Source of the DNA: Gilliamella sp. Pra-s52
GTDB taxonomy: Bacteria; Pseudomonadota; Gammaproteobacteria; Enterobacterales; Orbaceae
Assembly: GCF_009795805.1 (NCBI RefSeq)
Contig: NZ_WTEY01000002.1
Span: 186,001-250,000, forward strand
Direction: 5' to 3'
Length of the DNA: 64,000 nt
Shown here: positions 18,018 to 26,047 of the stretch, piece by piece
Layout of the letters: each line of letters starts with the position of its first letter
How positions within the stretch are numbered: position 1 is the first letter of the stretch
Program-made: the position numbers and the translations under genes
Notes under the pieces: generated by a model
What the model was told of the DNA's origin: nothing
The model's database searches: none
Seen by the model: only the letters and a program-made list of their open reading frames with translations

Positions 18018-19268
18018 TTATTTAAAACGGCTTTTTTCTGCTTCAAGATTTGCAGGACGGATCACCATATTACCGTCAATAATTTCATACTTAAGTGGCA
18101 CAGGATTACACCCACCAGAAAACCCAATAGTTGCAATATTCATTACCACATCACACAAAATACAAACCACTTGATCACCACGTTGATAGTAACCGCTTGC
18201 ACCACAAATATCACAAGCATCAAAACCAACACCATAAGCATTTTCACTTTTTTTAATAACAATAAAACGAACCAATGTACCATCCGTGGCTTGATAGCCA
18301 TAGCGGTGTAAATTGCCGTCGTTTACTTTGTCAAGGGGAATAACAATTAAATTATCGGCATTGGGTGTTACTGGCTCAGCAGGTGTGAGCTCTACTCCTT
18401 TTTCAAAAATATAGCGAGCGCGAGTTACGGTATAAGCGGTTATCGCTGTACCAGCCATAATCATTAAAGCACATCGTCTATCGCTGCGTAATTGTGCTTT
18501 AAGTTTGCGAATTTGAGCAGGATTACTACCGATCAACGAGATTGTTTTCGATTTGACGTATAAAACAATAGCTAAAAAAAGCACAATAGCGATAAATATA
18601 AAAGTAAAAAAGTTAACATGACCAAGGATAAAAATAACCAGTTTCATCATCCATGGTTGCGATGAAATAAAACGCCTAACAATTAAAATTTGTAAAATAT
18701 TAATACTATTTTGCAGGGTAAAAATAACAATCGACAGTGAAGTAATGACAAACACAAATTGAGCTGATAATCGACCACAAGTACGATAAACAAATAACCC
18801 CGTCAACAAAACTACCAACAGAGCAATTCCATAGCCTACCCACTTAAACAAGTAATCATGATTAAAAATGGAATCCATACCAACTGCAAATTCGAATGGA
18901 TAAAGCATTAAATTAGGTAAAAACTGGGCACTTATCAAACCAATACTAAGCACAAATAGCAGTATAAAAAAGAATTTAGCTGTTCGGCTATGAGTCGATT
19001 TTTGTAAGTAAATAACAATAATAAGCGGTATAGCAATAATAACCCAAGGTATAATTACGCCTAAATCATAAAATTCACGAACAGCAAAACCTGTATTACG
19101 TTTTAAAACGGCATAGATCAATGCTGCAATAAATCCCACAATAAAACCGAATAAAATAATTTTTTTACTGTAATTAGGTATTGATTTGACAATCGTTGCA
19201 CTAAGTAGTGCCATTATCATGGCTGGAACGAAAGTGTTATCGGTAATATTGATAAGGTATTGAAGCAT
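18018..19268 (-). CDS. DUF2318 Fe-S-containing membrane protein of FTR1/P19 systems
   Basis: A 416-residue protein with about eight N-terminal membrane helices (residues 10-285) and a soluble C-terminal DUF2318 domain. That domain carries Cys352 and Cys355 (CDICG), Cys369 and Cys372 (CILCD) and Cys387 (GGCNP), the metal- or cluster-binding pattern typical of the family. Homologues accompany P19 and FTR1 in Campylobacter (Cj1660), Bordetella and Yersinia, and are thought to handle electrons or iron in the periplasm, though that is not proven. A hairpin and 101 nt separate it from the P19 gene. Confidence 0.88.
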   Translation of the reverse strand: MLQYLINITDNTFVPAMIMALLSATIVKSIPNYSKKIILFGFIVGFIAALIYAVLKRNTGFAVREFYDLGVIIPWVIIAIPLIIVIYLQKSTHSRTAKFFFILLFVLSIGLISAQFLPNLMLYPFEFAVGMDSIFNHDYLFKWVGYGIALLVVLLTGLFVYRTCGRLSAQFVFVITSLSIVIFTLQNSINILQILIVRRFISSQPWMMKLVIFILGHVNFFTFIFIAIVLFLAIVLYVKSKTISLIGSNPAQIRKLKAQLRSDRRCALMIMAGTAITAYTVTRARYIFEKGVELTPAEPVTPNADNLIVIPLDKVNDGNLHRYGYQATDGTLVRFIVIKKSENAYGVGFDACDICGASGYYQRGDQVVCILCDVVMNIATIGFSGGCNPVPLKYEIIDGNMVIRPANLEAEKSRFK

Positions 19269-19297
19269 ATTTATTGCCTAGTGATTACAAATGCTAT

Positions 19298-19318
19298 TGG
19301 TGAGCATAATGCTCACCA
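19298..19318 (-). other. Hairpin between the P19 gene and the DUF2318 gene
   Basis: A perfect 8-bp stem (TGGTGAGC with GCTCACCA) and a 5-nt loop, without a T run. Placed after the abundant periplasmic protein gene, it may stabilise the proximal mRNA or reduce read-through to the membrane genes. Confidence 0.6.
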
Positions 19319-19369
19319 CAATTGACTATTAATTATTGAAATATAATTATATTTAGTATAAAAAAACAA

Positions 19370-19933
19370 TTACCATGCACGTGGAATATAATCAAAGTCC
19401 CAAGAAACTTCAATCGGTTTAGTCCAGAAACGACCTTCTACACCTGTTTCTTTATCAACGTGTAATAAATAACCTTGTTTTTCAGGATTTTCAATAATAA
19501 AAGTCACTTTATATTTACCCGCCCCTTCTAACTTAATATTGTTACCATAATGAGGACCATCTGATGCACTCATTGGCATAAAGTTACCTTCAAGAACTTT
19601 ATCACTACCTTCTTTTTTAATTTTGTATTTAACTGTTAAGTAAGGGATAAAATCACCCACGCCATAACCTAAGTTATTACCTTCGGCTGCCGAAATATCT
19701 GCTTCAATATGCATATCTGATTTGGATGCAGGTAAGCCACCAATTCCAGCCGGTTCCATATCAACAGGTTGGAAATAAACAGCGCCAATATGTAATGGAC
19801 CAACAGTAACTTCATCACCAATAGGGAACTCTTCGAAACCTTTTTGTTCACCTGGGGCTGGTGCTGCGGCATGAGCAAATGAAGATAATGCCAGTATTGA
19901 AGCAATACTTGCTGATAAGAATAAATTTTTCAT
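19370..19933 (-). CDS. P19/Tpd-family periplasmic iron-binding protein
   Basis: A 187-residue periplasmic protein with a signal peptide (residues 1-22, cleavage near AHA). The family (Campylobacter P19, E. coli FetP, Treponema Tpd/Tp34) binds Cu and Fe through conserved Met, His, Glu and Asp residues and passes iron to the FTR1 permease. The key segments are present: VYFQPVDMEP, DMHIEADI, NFMPMSASDGPHYG and EGRFWTKP. I start at ATG 19933 because AAGGAG lies 8 nt upstream. An in-frame GTG at 19948 includes that ribosome-binding site and is unlikely. It follows FTR1 by 72 nt. Confidence 0.92.
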   Translation of the reverse strand: MKNLFLSASIASILALSSFAHAAAPAPGEQKGFEEFPIGDEVTVGPLHIGAVYFQPVDMEPAGIGGLPASKSDMHIEADISAAEGNNLGYGVGDFIPYLTVKYKIKKEGSDKVLEGNFMPMSASDGPHYGNNIKLEGAGKYKVTFIIENPEKQGYLLHVDKETGVEGRFWTKPIEVSWDFDYIPRAW

Positions 19934-20005
19934 TGAAAACTCCTTCACTTTGTTTTTAAAGACTTTTTTAATAATTATTTCTAATTATTTAATATTATGA
20001 ATTTT

Positions 20006-21208
20006 TTATAATTTGTAATTTTTATGACTACGTTCAAATGTGTAATACATAACCGAAAATACCACAACTAACACCATAATTATTTGTGGAATTAATGTTT
20101 CGAGCGTTGGATAAATACCTAAAATTTCAACAGAATGAACAAAATCAACTGGAGTAACTGAAATAATATCCGCCTCTTGTAACTCTTTCATTCCACCGCC
20201 TGCAAAAGCAATAGCCATAACATACATCAACACACTAGTACCGATAAAAAATGGCTTAATAGGTAATTTCATCGAACCAAAACGAATCACCATAAAAATT
20301 ACCGCCAAAACAATTGTTCCAACAGCGAGACCATACCAAACCTTATCCATATGATCTTGAGCATCAGCTAACATGGCTTGATAAAACAAAATTGTTTCAG
20401 CTCCTTCTCTAAAAACAGCTAAAAAAGCGGCAAAACCTAATGCAAACCGGCTTCCTGATGAAATTGCTGTTTGCACTTTGTCTTGAACATAATTTTTCCA
20501 TGTTTCGGCCTCGGCTTTAGAAAACATCCAGTTACTAATAAAAAACAAGACTATTGTCGCAAGTAACATTGCCGAACCTTCGATAATTTCTTGATTAGCA
20601 CCACTGATTTTAATTGCAGAACGCAAAGCTATTGCAGCAAGCACACTGGCAAAAACGGCAGCAAGCGAGCTCATGTAAACCACTTTCACCATTGCTATAT
20701 TTCCAGAACGGACAAGATAAGCCGAAATTGCCGCAATCACTAAAATCGCTTCTAAGCCCTCCCGAAATATAATAATAAATGAAGCAAAGAAAACACTCCA
20801 ACCACTCTCTTTTTTACCATCTAATTCATTCGCATCTTCGTGTAACATTTTTAAAATTGTATCGATTTCAACACGAACAGCTTTATTCGGAGCTCCACTG
20901 CTCATCAAACGTTTGATTTTAGCAAATTGGTATTCGGTATCGGTTCCTCGTTTTCCTGAAATATAAGACATCACCGCACGCTCTACCCCATGCTTTTCAT
21001 AAAAGCCAAAATAAGCATTATTGACTCGAGCTTTAGCACGCTCAGCATCTTTCATAAAATAGATATCATAAGCATCATTTAAAATTACATCCATTTCATC
21101 AACAATGGCGTTCCAACTTTCATATTTTTTTTCCGCCGCATAAGACGATTGAGAAAAAGCCATTAAGCTTAGAACAAGGAAAAAAACAAGTGTCAAAAAT
21201 CGTTTCAT
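20006..21208 (-). CDS. FTR1-family high-affinity iron permease
   Basis: A 400-residue inner-membrane iron permease of the FetM type. It has a signal sequence (1-24), a periplasmic helical domain (about 25-135, with an acidic/Tyr-rich segment) and about seven membrane helices. Two REXXE iron-binding motifs are present: REGLE at 149-153 and REGAE at 267-271. These are the residues that carry iron through yeast Ftr1p and bacterial EfeU. With the P19 protein it should form a P19-FTR1 (FetMP-type) uptake route. It starts 16 nt after the nitroreductase-like gene and is the second gene of the cluster. Confidence 0.93.
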   Translation of the reverse strand: MKRFLTLVFFLVLSLMAFSQSSYAAEKKYESWNAIVDEMDVILNDAYDIYFMKDAERAKARVNNAYFGFYEKHGVERAVMSYISGKRGTDTEYQFAKIKRLMSSGAPNKAVRVEIDTILKMLHEDANELDGKKESGWSVFFASFIIIFREGLEAILVIAAISAYLVRSGNIAMVKVVYMSSLAAVFASVLAAIALRSAIKISGANQEIIEGSAMLLATIVLFFISNWMFSKAEAETWKNYVQDKVQTAISSGSRFALGFAAFLAVFREGAETILFYQAMLADAQDHMDKVWYGLAVGTIVLAVIFMVIRFGSMKLPIKPFFIGTSVLMYVMAIAFAGGGMKELQEADIISVTPVDFVHSVEILGIYPTLETLIPQIIMVLVVVFSVMYYTFERSHKNYKL

Positions 21209-21224
21209 ATTCTATTATTACCTG

Positions 21225-21857
21225 TTATTTTCCTAATAAGAGCATACCAAGTGGCTTACTGCCTTCCGGTAATTGTAGCTCTTGGCTTATGACTTCGGGT
21301 TTGATGGAGTGAATATAACGGGCACTTAATTTTAACGCTGCCGCTGCTAAATAAGCATTTTGGCTCATGGCACCAACAGCAGTGTAACTAAAGTTAGTAA
21401 TCTGTTCTGGATTGATACCAGTAAATGCACTAGCGTCTGACACAAAAATCAACGAATAAGCGGCTCGTCTAGTAAAATTTTGTAAACCAATATCGGCACG
21501 TATATCTTTATTATTAATTTCTTTTAGATAATGACCTTCCCATTCATATAAAAAAGTTCCCTTTTCGCTAGCGACATAAATCCGCACATAAGGAGAATTT
21601 CCATTAGCCATGGGCACTGTCCAACCGCTTTTGCCTCGGTTTAAACCACTTGCAGCCCAAAGTACAGTTGACAGTTCATTATCAGAAACCTGACCAGCAG
21701 GAAAACCGCCTCCAGATGTTGAAGATCGTTTTTTTAAACTTTCAAATAAACTCATACCATCTTTAGTTTGCGGTGTCGGTAATGTGATATCGGCATAACA
21801 AAAAGAAAAGCAAAATAAAGATAAAATAATAATGACTTTCCGTACAAAACACGGCAT
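21225..21857 (-). CDS. Exported nitroreductase-like protein, first gene of the iron cluster
   Basis: A 210-residue protein with a signal peptide (core VIIILSLFCFSFCYA) and a nitroreductase-fold domain: SLFESLKKRSSTSGGGF resembles the FMN-binding RRSxR motif, and LSTVLWAASGLNR is the next conserved helix. That points to a flavin-binding periplasmic oxidoreductase. I start at ATG 21857, where TTAGGAAT is a suitable ribosome-binding site; the longer frame from 21911 would begin near the predicted transcription start. It is the first gene behind the Fur-box promoter. A ferric-reductase role is plausible, but inference. I do not know this gene as a standard member of FTR1/P19 clusters. Confidence 0.8.
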   Translation of the reverse strand: MPCFVRKVIIILSLFCFSFCYADITLPTPQTKDGMSLFESLKKRSSTSGGGFPAGQVSDNELSTVLWAASGLNRGKSGWTVPMANGNSPYVRIYVASEKGTFLYEWEGHYLKEINNKDIRADIGLQNFTRRAAYSLIFVSDASAFTGINPEQITNFSYTAVGAMSQNAYLAAAALKLSARYIHSIKPEVISQELQLPEGSKPLGMLLLGK

Positions 21858-21900
21858 AACAATTCCTAACATTATAAGAATGGGATAGGGATATATTATT

Positions 21901-21919
21901 GCGAATGACATTAATTATC
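21901..21919 (-). promoter_or_regulatory. Fur-box-like site 1, just downstream of the iron-cluster -10 box
   Basis: The 19 bases GCGAATGACATTAATTATC match the Fur consensus GATAATGATAATCATTATC at 14 of 19 positions by hand count. The site covers the expected transcription start, so Fe-Fur binding would block transcription of the whole cluster. Confidence 0.6.
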
Positions 21920-21920
21920 A

Positions 21921-21949
21921 ATATTAAATAATAACAAGTATCATTTCAA
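21921..21949 (-). promoter_or_regulatory. Sigma70 promoter of the iron-uptake cluster
   Basis: On the minus strand TTGAAA (21944-21949) and TAATAT (21921-21926) are separated by exactly 17 bp, a near-consensus promoter. A second Fur-like sequence (21927-21945, 12 of 19 matches) fills the spacer and a better one lies at 21901-21919. Confidence 0.72.
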
Positions 21950-21975
21950 ATATTAGGATCACATATTTTATGTTG

Positions 21976-21994
21976 TAATTTGTTAAACAAATTA
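21976..21994. promoter_or_regulatory. Perfect 9-1-9 palindrome in the divergent intergenic region
   Basis: TAATTTGTTAAACAAATTA is a perfect dyad upstream of both the iron cluster and the LtaS/OpgB-like gene. It resembles an operator for a dimeric regulator; the regulator is unknown. A second palindrome, TAAGTATATACTTA, lies at 22021-22034. Confidence 0.4.
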
Positions 21995-22073
21995 GCCAAT
22001 ATTTTTATTTTTTTATGCATTAAGTATATACTTAGGCAAAATTGATTATTGAATAGATTGAGCAACATATTTT

Positions 22074-23516
22074 ATGCCATTATCGACACTGGTTGTTTTA
22101 CCACTTTTTATTATTACCATTGTTTTTGCTTCGCTTTTTAAACAAAAAAAGTGGCAGCTTTTAAGTATAACGTTATTCACGATATTTATCGTCATGGAGC
22201 TCACCTCCATCTACTTTAGTGGTGGATTTATTGATTACCAGTTTTATGTCAATTTAAATATCAATGACATTATAGAAGGCCTATTTATTTTTAAATTACA
22301 AGCGCTCTTAGTTATTGTCGTCTTTTTTACACTTATTTTTTTGCTATCAAAACTAGCAAATTGGTGCAAACGTAAATGTCATTTCATTGTTCGTTTATTA
22401 TTAGCCGTTGTAGCAATCATCTCAATTAGTTATCACAATGGACCATTAAGCCGTTTATACGAAATATATCAAGTCACTAGTGCCCCACGAGAACCATTTG
22501 AGCAAGCACTAAAATCACTCAACATGACTAACTACACTAATAAAAATCAGCTTGTTAGTCATCAAGGTAAAAATATTATTGTGTTATCGTTAGAATCGTT
22601 TGAACAAGGATTTTTAGATTTTAAAGATATAACGCCCAATTTACAAACGCTTAGCCAAGACTATACTTTTTTCGCTAATATGCCAATGAGCCCTGGTAGT
22701 AGCTGGACTACCGCATCAATGTACACCTATATGACTGGCATGCCTTTTTTAATTGGAGGCTACACAACATCACCATTAATGCGTGCAAACGAAACAAACC
22801 TCGTTAGTTTGGGGGATGTACTAAAAAAAGCCGGCTACCAAACTCGTTATGTAATAGCAGGACCTGATTTTGCAGGCATTGGGCATACAGTGGATATGCT
22901 AGGTATACAAGTCATTTCAGAAAAAAACTACGTTGGGCAATATCCATCTGCACCATTTGGATTATATGACAAAGATATTTTTGACATAGCGAAAAAACAA
23001 ATTACGCAAATGCGTCAAAACAACCAACCTTTTGCCTTGTTTGTGTCAACAATTTCAACCCATGCACCAAATGGATTTGATGATGAAAGAATGAAAACAA
23101 TTATTTCGCCTAAATCTGATAATATGTCGTTTGTTGCTGCGTCTTTGGATCATAATTTAGGAATTTTTATCAAAAGTTTAAAAGATGAAGGATTATTGGA
23201 AAACACCGTATTTTATATTTTTCCAGATCATTTAATGATGGGGTCAGGCACACCGACGATCAATCGCCTGTCACAAAAAGAGCGCAAACTCTACTTATTA
23301 ACGAATGCTAATACTCAGGATCTACAAAAAACACCTGATCAAACTATTTACCAAATTGATTTGCCTCGTTTGATTTTAAATGGTGCAAAAGTGCAAAGTA
23401 ATGCCAAGTTTTTGACAGACTATTTAACCGAGCCTAATTTTGATAAAAAACACTTTATTGAGCAAAACAAAGCCAATATTGCAACAATCAATAATTCAGC
23501 ACAAATATACAAATAG
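22074..23516 (+). CDS. LtaS/OpgB-like membrane phosphotransferase (sulfatase fold)
   Basis: A 480-residue inner-membrane protein with about four N-terminal helices (residues 5-23, 28-48, 72-92, 106-120) and a periplasmic alkaline-phosphatase-superfamily domain from about 165. Metal-site and nucleophile motifs are visible: LSLESFEQ (Glu174), SSWTTAS (209-215, Thr nucleophile candidate), STHAPNGF and FPDHLMM (Asp/His ligands). The family includes LTA synthase and OpgB, which move phosphoglycerol, and related phosphoethanolamine transferases. It is not a close match to E. coli OpgB, so the acceptor (periplasmic glucan or lipid A) is open. No strong Shine-Dalgarno is seen. A LysE-type exporter gene follows after 9 nt. 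Confidence 0.82.
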   Translation: MPLSTLVVLPLFIITIVFASLFKQKKWQLLSITLFTIFIVMELTSIYFSGGFIDYQFYVNLNINDIIEGLFIFKLQALLVIVVFFTLIFLLSKLANWCKRKCHFIVRLLLAVVAIISISYHNGPLSRLYEIYQVTSAPREPFEQALKSLNMTNYTNKNQLVSHQGKNIIVLSLESFEQGFLDFKDITPNLQTLSQDYTFFANMPMSPGSSWTTASMYTYMTGMPFLIGGYTTSPLMRANETNLVSLGDVLKKAGYQTRYVIAGPDFAGIGHTVDMLGIQVISEKNYVGQYPSAPFGLYDKDIFDIAKKQITQMRQNNQPFALFVSTISTHAPNGFDDERMKTIISPKSDNMSFVAASLDHNLGIFIKSLKDEGLLENTVFYIFPDHLMMGSGTPTINRLSQKERKLYLLTNANTQDLQKTPDQTIYQIDLPRLILNGAKVQSNAKFLTDYLTEPNFDKKHFIEQNKANIATINNSAQIYK

Positions 23517-23525
23517 GTCAACAAA

Positions 23526-24149
23526 ATGACGTTTGATACATTAATTTTAGTCACTACAATTAACTTTTTGGGTATGATTTCGCCTGGGCCTGATTTCTTT
23601 TTAGTATTAAAAAATAGTTTGAGTTATAACCGAAAAGTAGCTTTATTCACTGGTTTAGGTGTAATCACCGCCATCTTAGTTCATATGAGCTATTGTGTTG
23701 CGGGTGTTGCAGTGCTTATCACCACCACACCAATACTTTATAACGCTTTACGTTATGCTGGTGCTGCTTACTTAATATGGCTTGGCATAAAAGCATTACT
23801 GGCTAAAAAAGCAAATATTACCTATATTGGTAACCAACAGATTTTACAGTCAATTCCTAGTAAATCAGCCTTTATGCAAGGCTTTTTATGTAATTTACTT
23901 AACCCAAAAGCAACATTATTCTTTTTAGCTACCTTTACTCAAGTACTCAATACAGAATCATCAATATTTGATAAGCTCATTGTCGCATCTATCATTTTGA
24001 TTGAAGCTATTTTTTGGTGGCCTTTTGTGGTATTTATTTTTCAAACGCAAAGCGTACAACGCCGTTACTTTAAACTTCAATTTATCATTGATAAATTACT
24101 GGGTATCATTTTAATTACACTAGGAATCAAAGTTGCTTTAGGTTTTTAG
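23526..24149 (+). CDS. LysE/RhtB-family amino-acid exporter
   Basis: A 207-residue inner-membrane protein with about six helices. The family N-terminal motif NFLGMISPGPDFFLVLKNSL is clear, as are GAAYLIWLGIKAL and FLCNLLNPKATLFF. Members export homoserine, threonine, lysine or similar metabolites; the substrate cannot be read from the sequence. It starts 9 nt after the phosphotransferase gene and is probably in the same transcript. Confidence 0.9.
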   Translation: MTFDTLILVTTINFLGMISPGPDFFLVLKNSLSYNRKVALFTGLGVITAILVHMSYCVAGVAVLITTTPILYNALRYAGAAYLIWLGIKALLAKKANITYIGNQQILQSIPSKSAFMQGFLCNLLNPKATLFFLATFTQVLNTESSIFDKLIVASIILIEAIFWWPFVVFIFQTQSVQRRYFKLQFIIDKLLGIILITLGIKVALGF

Positions 24150-24307
24150 ATTATTAAAAGTTAACAAATAGATATTGATATGATACTTTTTTGAATATTC
24201 AACCATTAATTGTTAAACTAACACCAATTTAGCTTTTATAATCGTTTTGCCTCTATTCACCGATTATATTCTCCGTTCATTTATTTTTATTCGATAGGCT
24301 AATTAAA

Positions 24308-25270
24308 ATGGATAAAATATTACAATATGGTCGAGAGCTTCTAGAACTAGAGTTACAAGAAGCCCAAAAATTACCCAATCGACTTGGCAAAGATTTTATT
24401 AATGCTTGTCAGCTTATTTTAAGTACCAAAGGTAAAGTTGTTGTTTCAGGTATTGGAAAATCTGGGCACATAGGAAAAAAAATAGCCGCTTCACTAGCAA
24501 GTACAGGCAGCCCAGCTTTTTTTATGCATCCATCGGAGGCCTTGCATGGTGATTTAGGGATGGTTACTCCAAACGACGTAGCCATTTTAATTTCTTATTC
24601 TGGTCGAGCGAAAGAATTTAATTTTATTTTACCTATTCTTGCTGAAATGAATGTACCCGTTATTGCCATTACCGGAGGATTAGATTCACCACTAGCTAAA
24701 TCAGCTCAAGCAATTCTTGATATTTCAATTGAAAAAGAAGCCTGCCCAATGGGACTTGCACCAACATCAAGTTCAACCAACACGTTATTAATGGGTGATG
24801 CGCTAGCAATTGCAGTAATGCGCACACGGGGCTTTAAGGAAGAAGACTTTGCACGATCTCACCCTGCTGGTAGTTTAGGCGCCAAATTACTCAACCATGT
24901 ACGAGACGTAATGCGAACAGGAGATCGAATACCTAAAGTACCACAAACAGCAACAGTTCTTGATACAATGTTAGAATTAAGCCGAACAGGTGTAGGATTA
25001 GTTGCAATCTGTCAAGATAATAATAAAATAGTTGGTGTATTTACCGATGGTGATTTGCGTCGATTATTATTAAAAAAGGGAACATTACAAGATAATATTA
25101 TAGACGTTATGACCTGCCCTGGGCATCGGATTCCAGAAAATTGGAAAGCAGTTGAAGCACTAAAATCATTTAATGATCATAACATTACTGCTGCGCCAGT
25201 TGTTAATAGCAAAGACGAATTAGTGGGCGTATTAAACATCCATGATTTGCATCAAGCCGGTATTAGCTAA
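24308..25270 (+). CDS. gutQ: D-arabinose 5-phosphate isomerase, GutQ/KdsD type
   Basis: A cytosolic enzyme that interconverts ribulose-5-phosphate and arabinose-5-phosphate, the first step of Kdo synthesis for LPS. The 320 residues hold an N-terminal SIS domain (GIGKSGHIGKKIAASLASTG, HPSEALHGDLGMV, APTSSSTNTLLMGDALA) and two CBS domains (about 205-318). Similarity to E. coli GutQ (321 aa) is higher than to KdsD in the N-terminal LELQEAQKLPNRLG and in VMRTRGFKEEDFARSHPAG. No glucitol operon surrounds it, so it probably serves LPS synthesis together with hldE and gmhA elsewhere in this window. Confidence 0.92.
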   Translation: MDKILQYGRELLELELQEAQKLPNRLGKDFINACQLILSTKGKVVVSGIGKSGHIGKKIAASLASTGSPAFFMHPSEALHGDLGMVTPNDVAILISYSGRAKEFNFILPILAEMNVPVIAITGGLDSPLAKSAQAILDISIEKEACPMGLAPTSSSTNTLLMGDALAIAVMRTRGFKEEDFARSHPAGSLGAKLLNHVRDVMRTGDRIPKVPQTATVLDTMLELSRTGVGLVAICQDNNKIVGVFTDGDLRRLLLKKGTLQDNIIDVMTCPGHRIPENWKAVEALKSFNDHNITAAPVVNSKDELVGVLNIHDLHQAGIS

Positions 25271-25455
25271 AACTATTGGTAAATACCTATTGCCAAAAGG
25301 TACTATCTATTGAGATAATTACCGACCTAAATTTTTGTCGTTAGACGGAGATCCAAGAAAGTTACACAGTAATAATGCAAATGACGCTATAAAGTCATAG
25401 CAGATTGATATTGTGTTGTATATTTTAACCAAAATTAATAGATGATGAAACTACA

Positions 25456-25977
25456 ATGGCAGAAAAGCGAAATATCTTTCTAATTGGCCCTATGGGGGCA
25501 GGAAAAAGCACAATAGGCCGACAAATTGCACAACAGTTAGGCATGGATTTTTTTGACTCAGATCAAGAGATTGAAAAACGTACTGGTGCAGATATCGCAT
25601 GGATTTTTGACCTAGAAGGGGAAGAAGGATTCCGTGCCAGAGAAGAAAAAGTCATTAACGAATTGACTGAAAAACAAGGCGTCGTACTTGCAACAGGTGG
25701 TGGTTCGGTCTTATCTAAAGAGACACGCAATCGATTATCTGCTCGGGGAATCGTAGTCTACCTTGAAACAACTATTGAAAAACAAATGGCAAGAACGCAA
25801 AAAGATAAGCGTCGTCCACTATTACAAGGCGGTAACACACCCCGTGAAATTTACGAAGAACTAGCCGATAAACGCGAACCACTTTACGAAGAGATTGCCG
25901 ATATTACAATAAAAACAGATGAACAAAGTGCCAAAGGCGTTGCTAGTTATATTATTGATAAAATAGAGCAAATTTAA
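25456..25977 (+). CDS. aroK: Shikimate kinase I
   Basis: A cytosolic kinase that phosphorylates shikimate to shikimate-3-phosphate in the aromatic pathway that feeds PheA. The 173 residues match E. coli AroK almost throughout: Walker [10 protein letters not shown] (11-19), the shikimate-binding [11 protein letters not shown] (Asp34 region), [11 protein letters not shown], and the lid RRPLLQGG. In E. coli aroK is followed by aroB; here damX follows after 70 nt and aroB is absent from this locus. Confidence 0.97.
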   Translation: MAEKRNIFLIGPMGAGKSTIGRQIAQQLGMDFFDSDQEIEKRTGADIAWIFDLEGEEGFRAREEKVINELTEKQGVVLATGGGSVLSKETRNRLSARGIVVYLETTIEKQMARTQKDKRRPLLQGGNTPREIYEELADKREPLYEEIADITIKTDEQSAKGVASYIIDKIEQI

Positions 25978-26047
25978 ACCATCATTTTTACTGATGATGA
26001 CAAGTTATAGCAAGGCAATAAACCTATTAGTAGGTTAAGGAGTAAAA

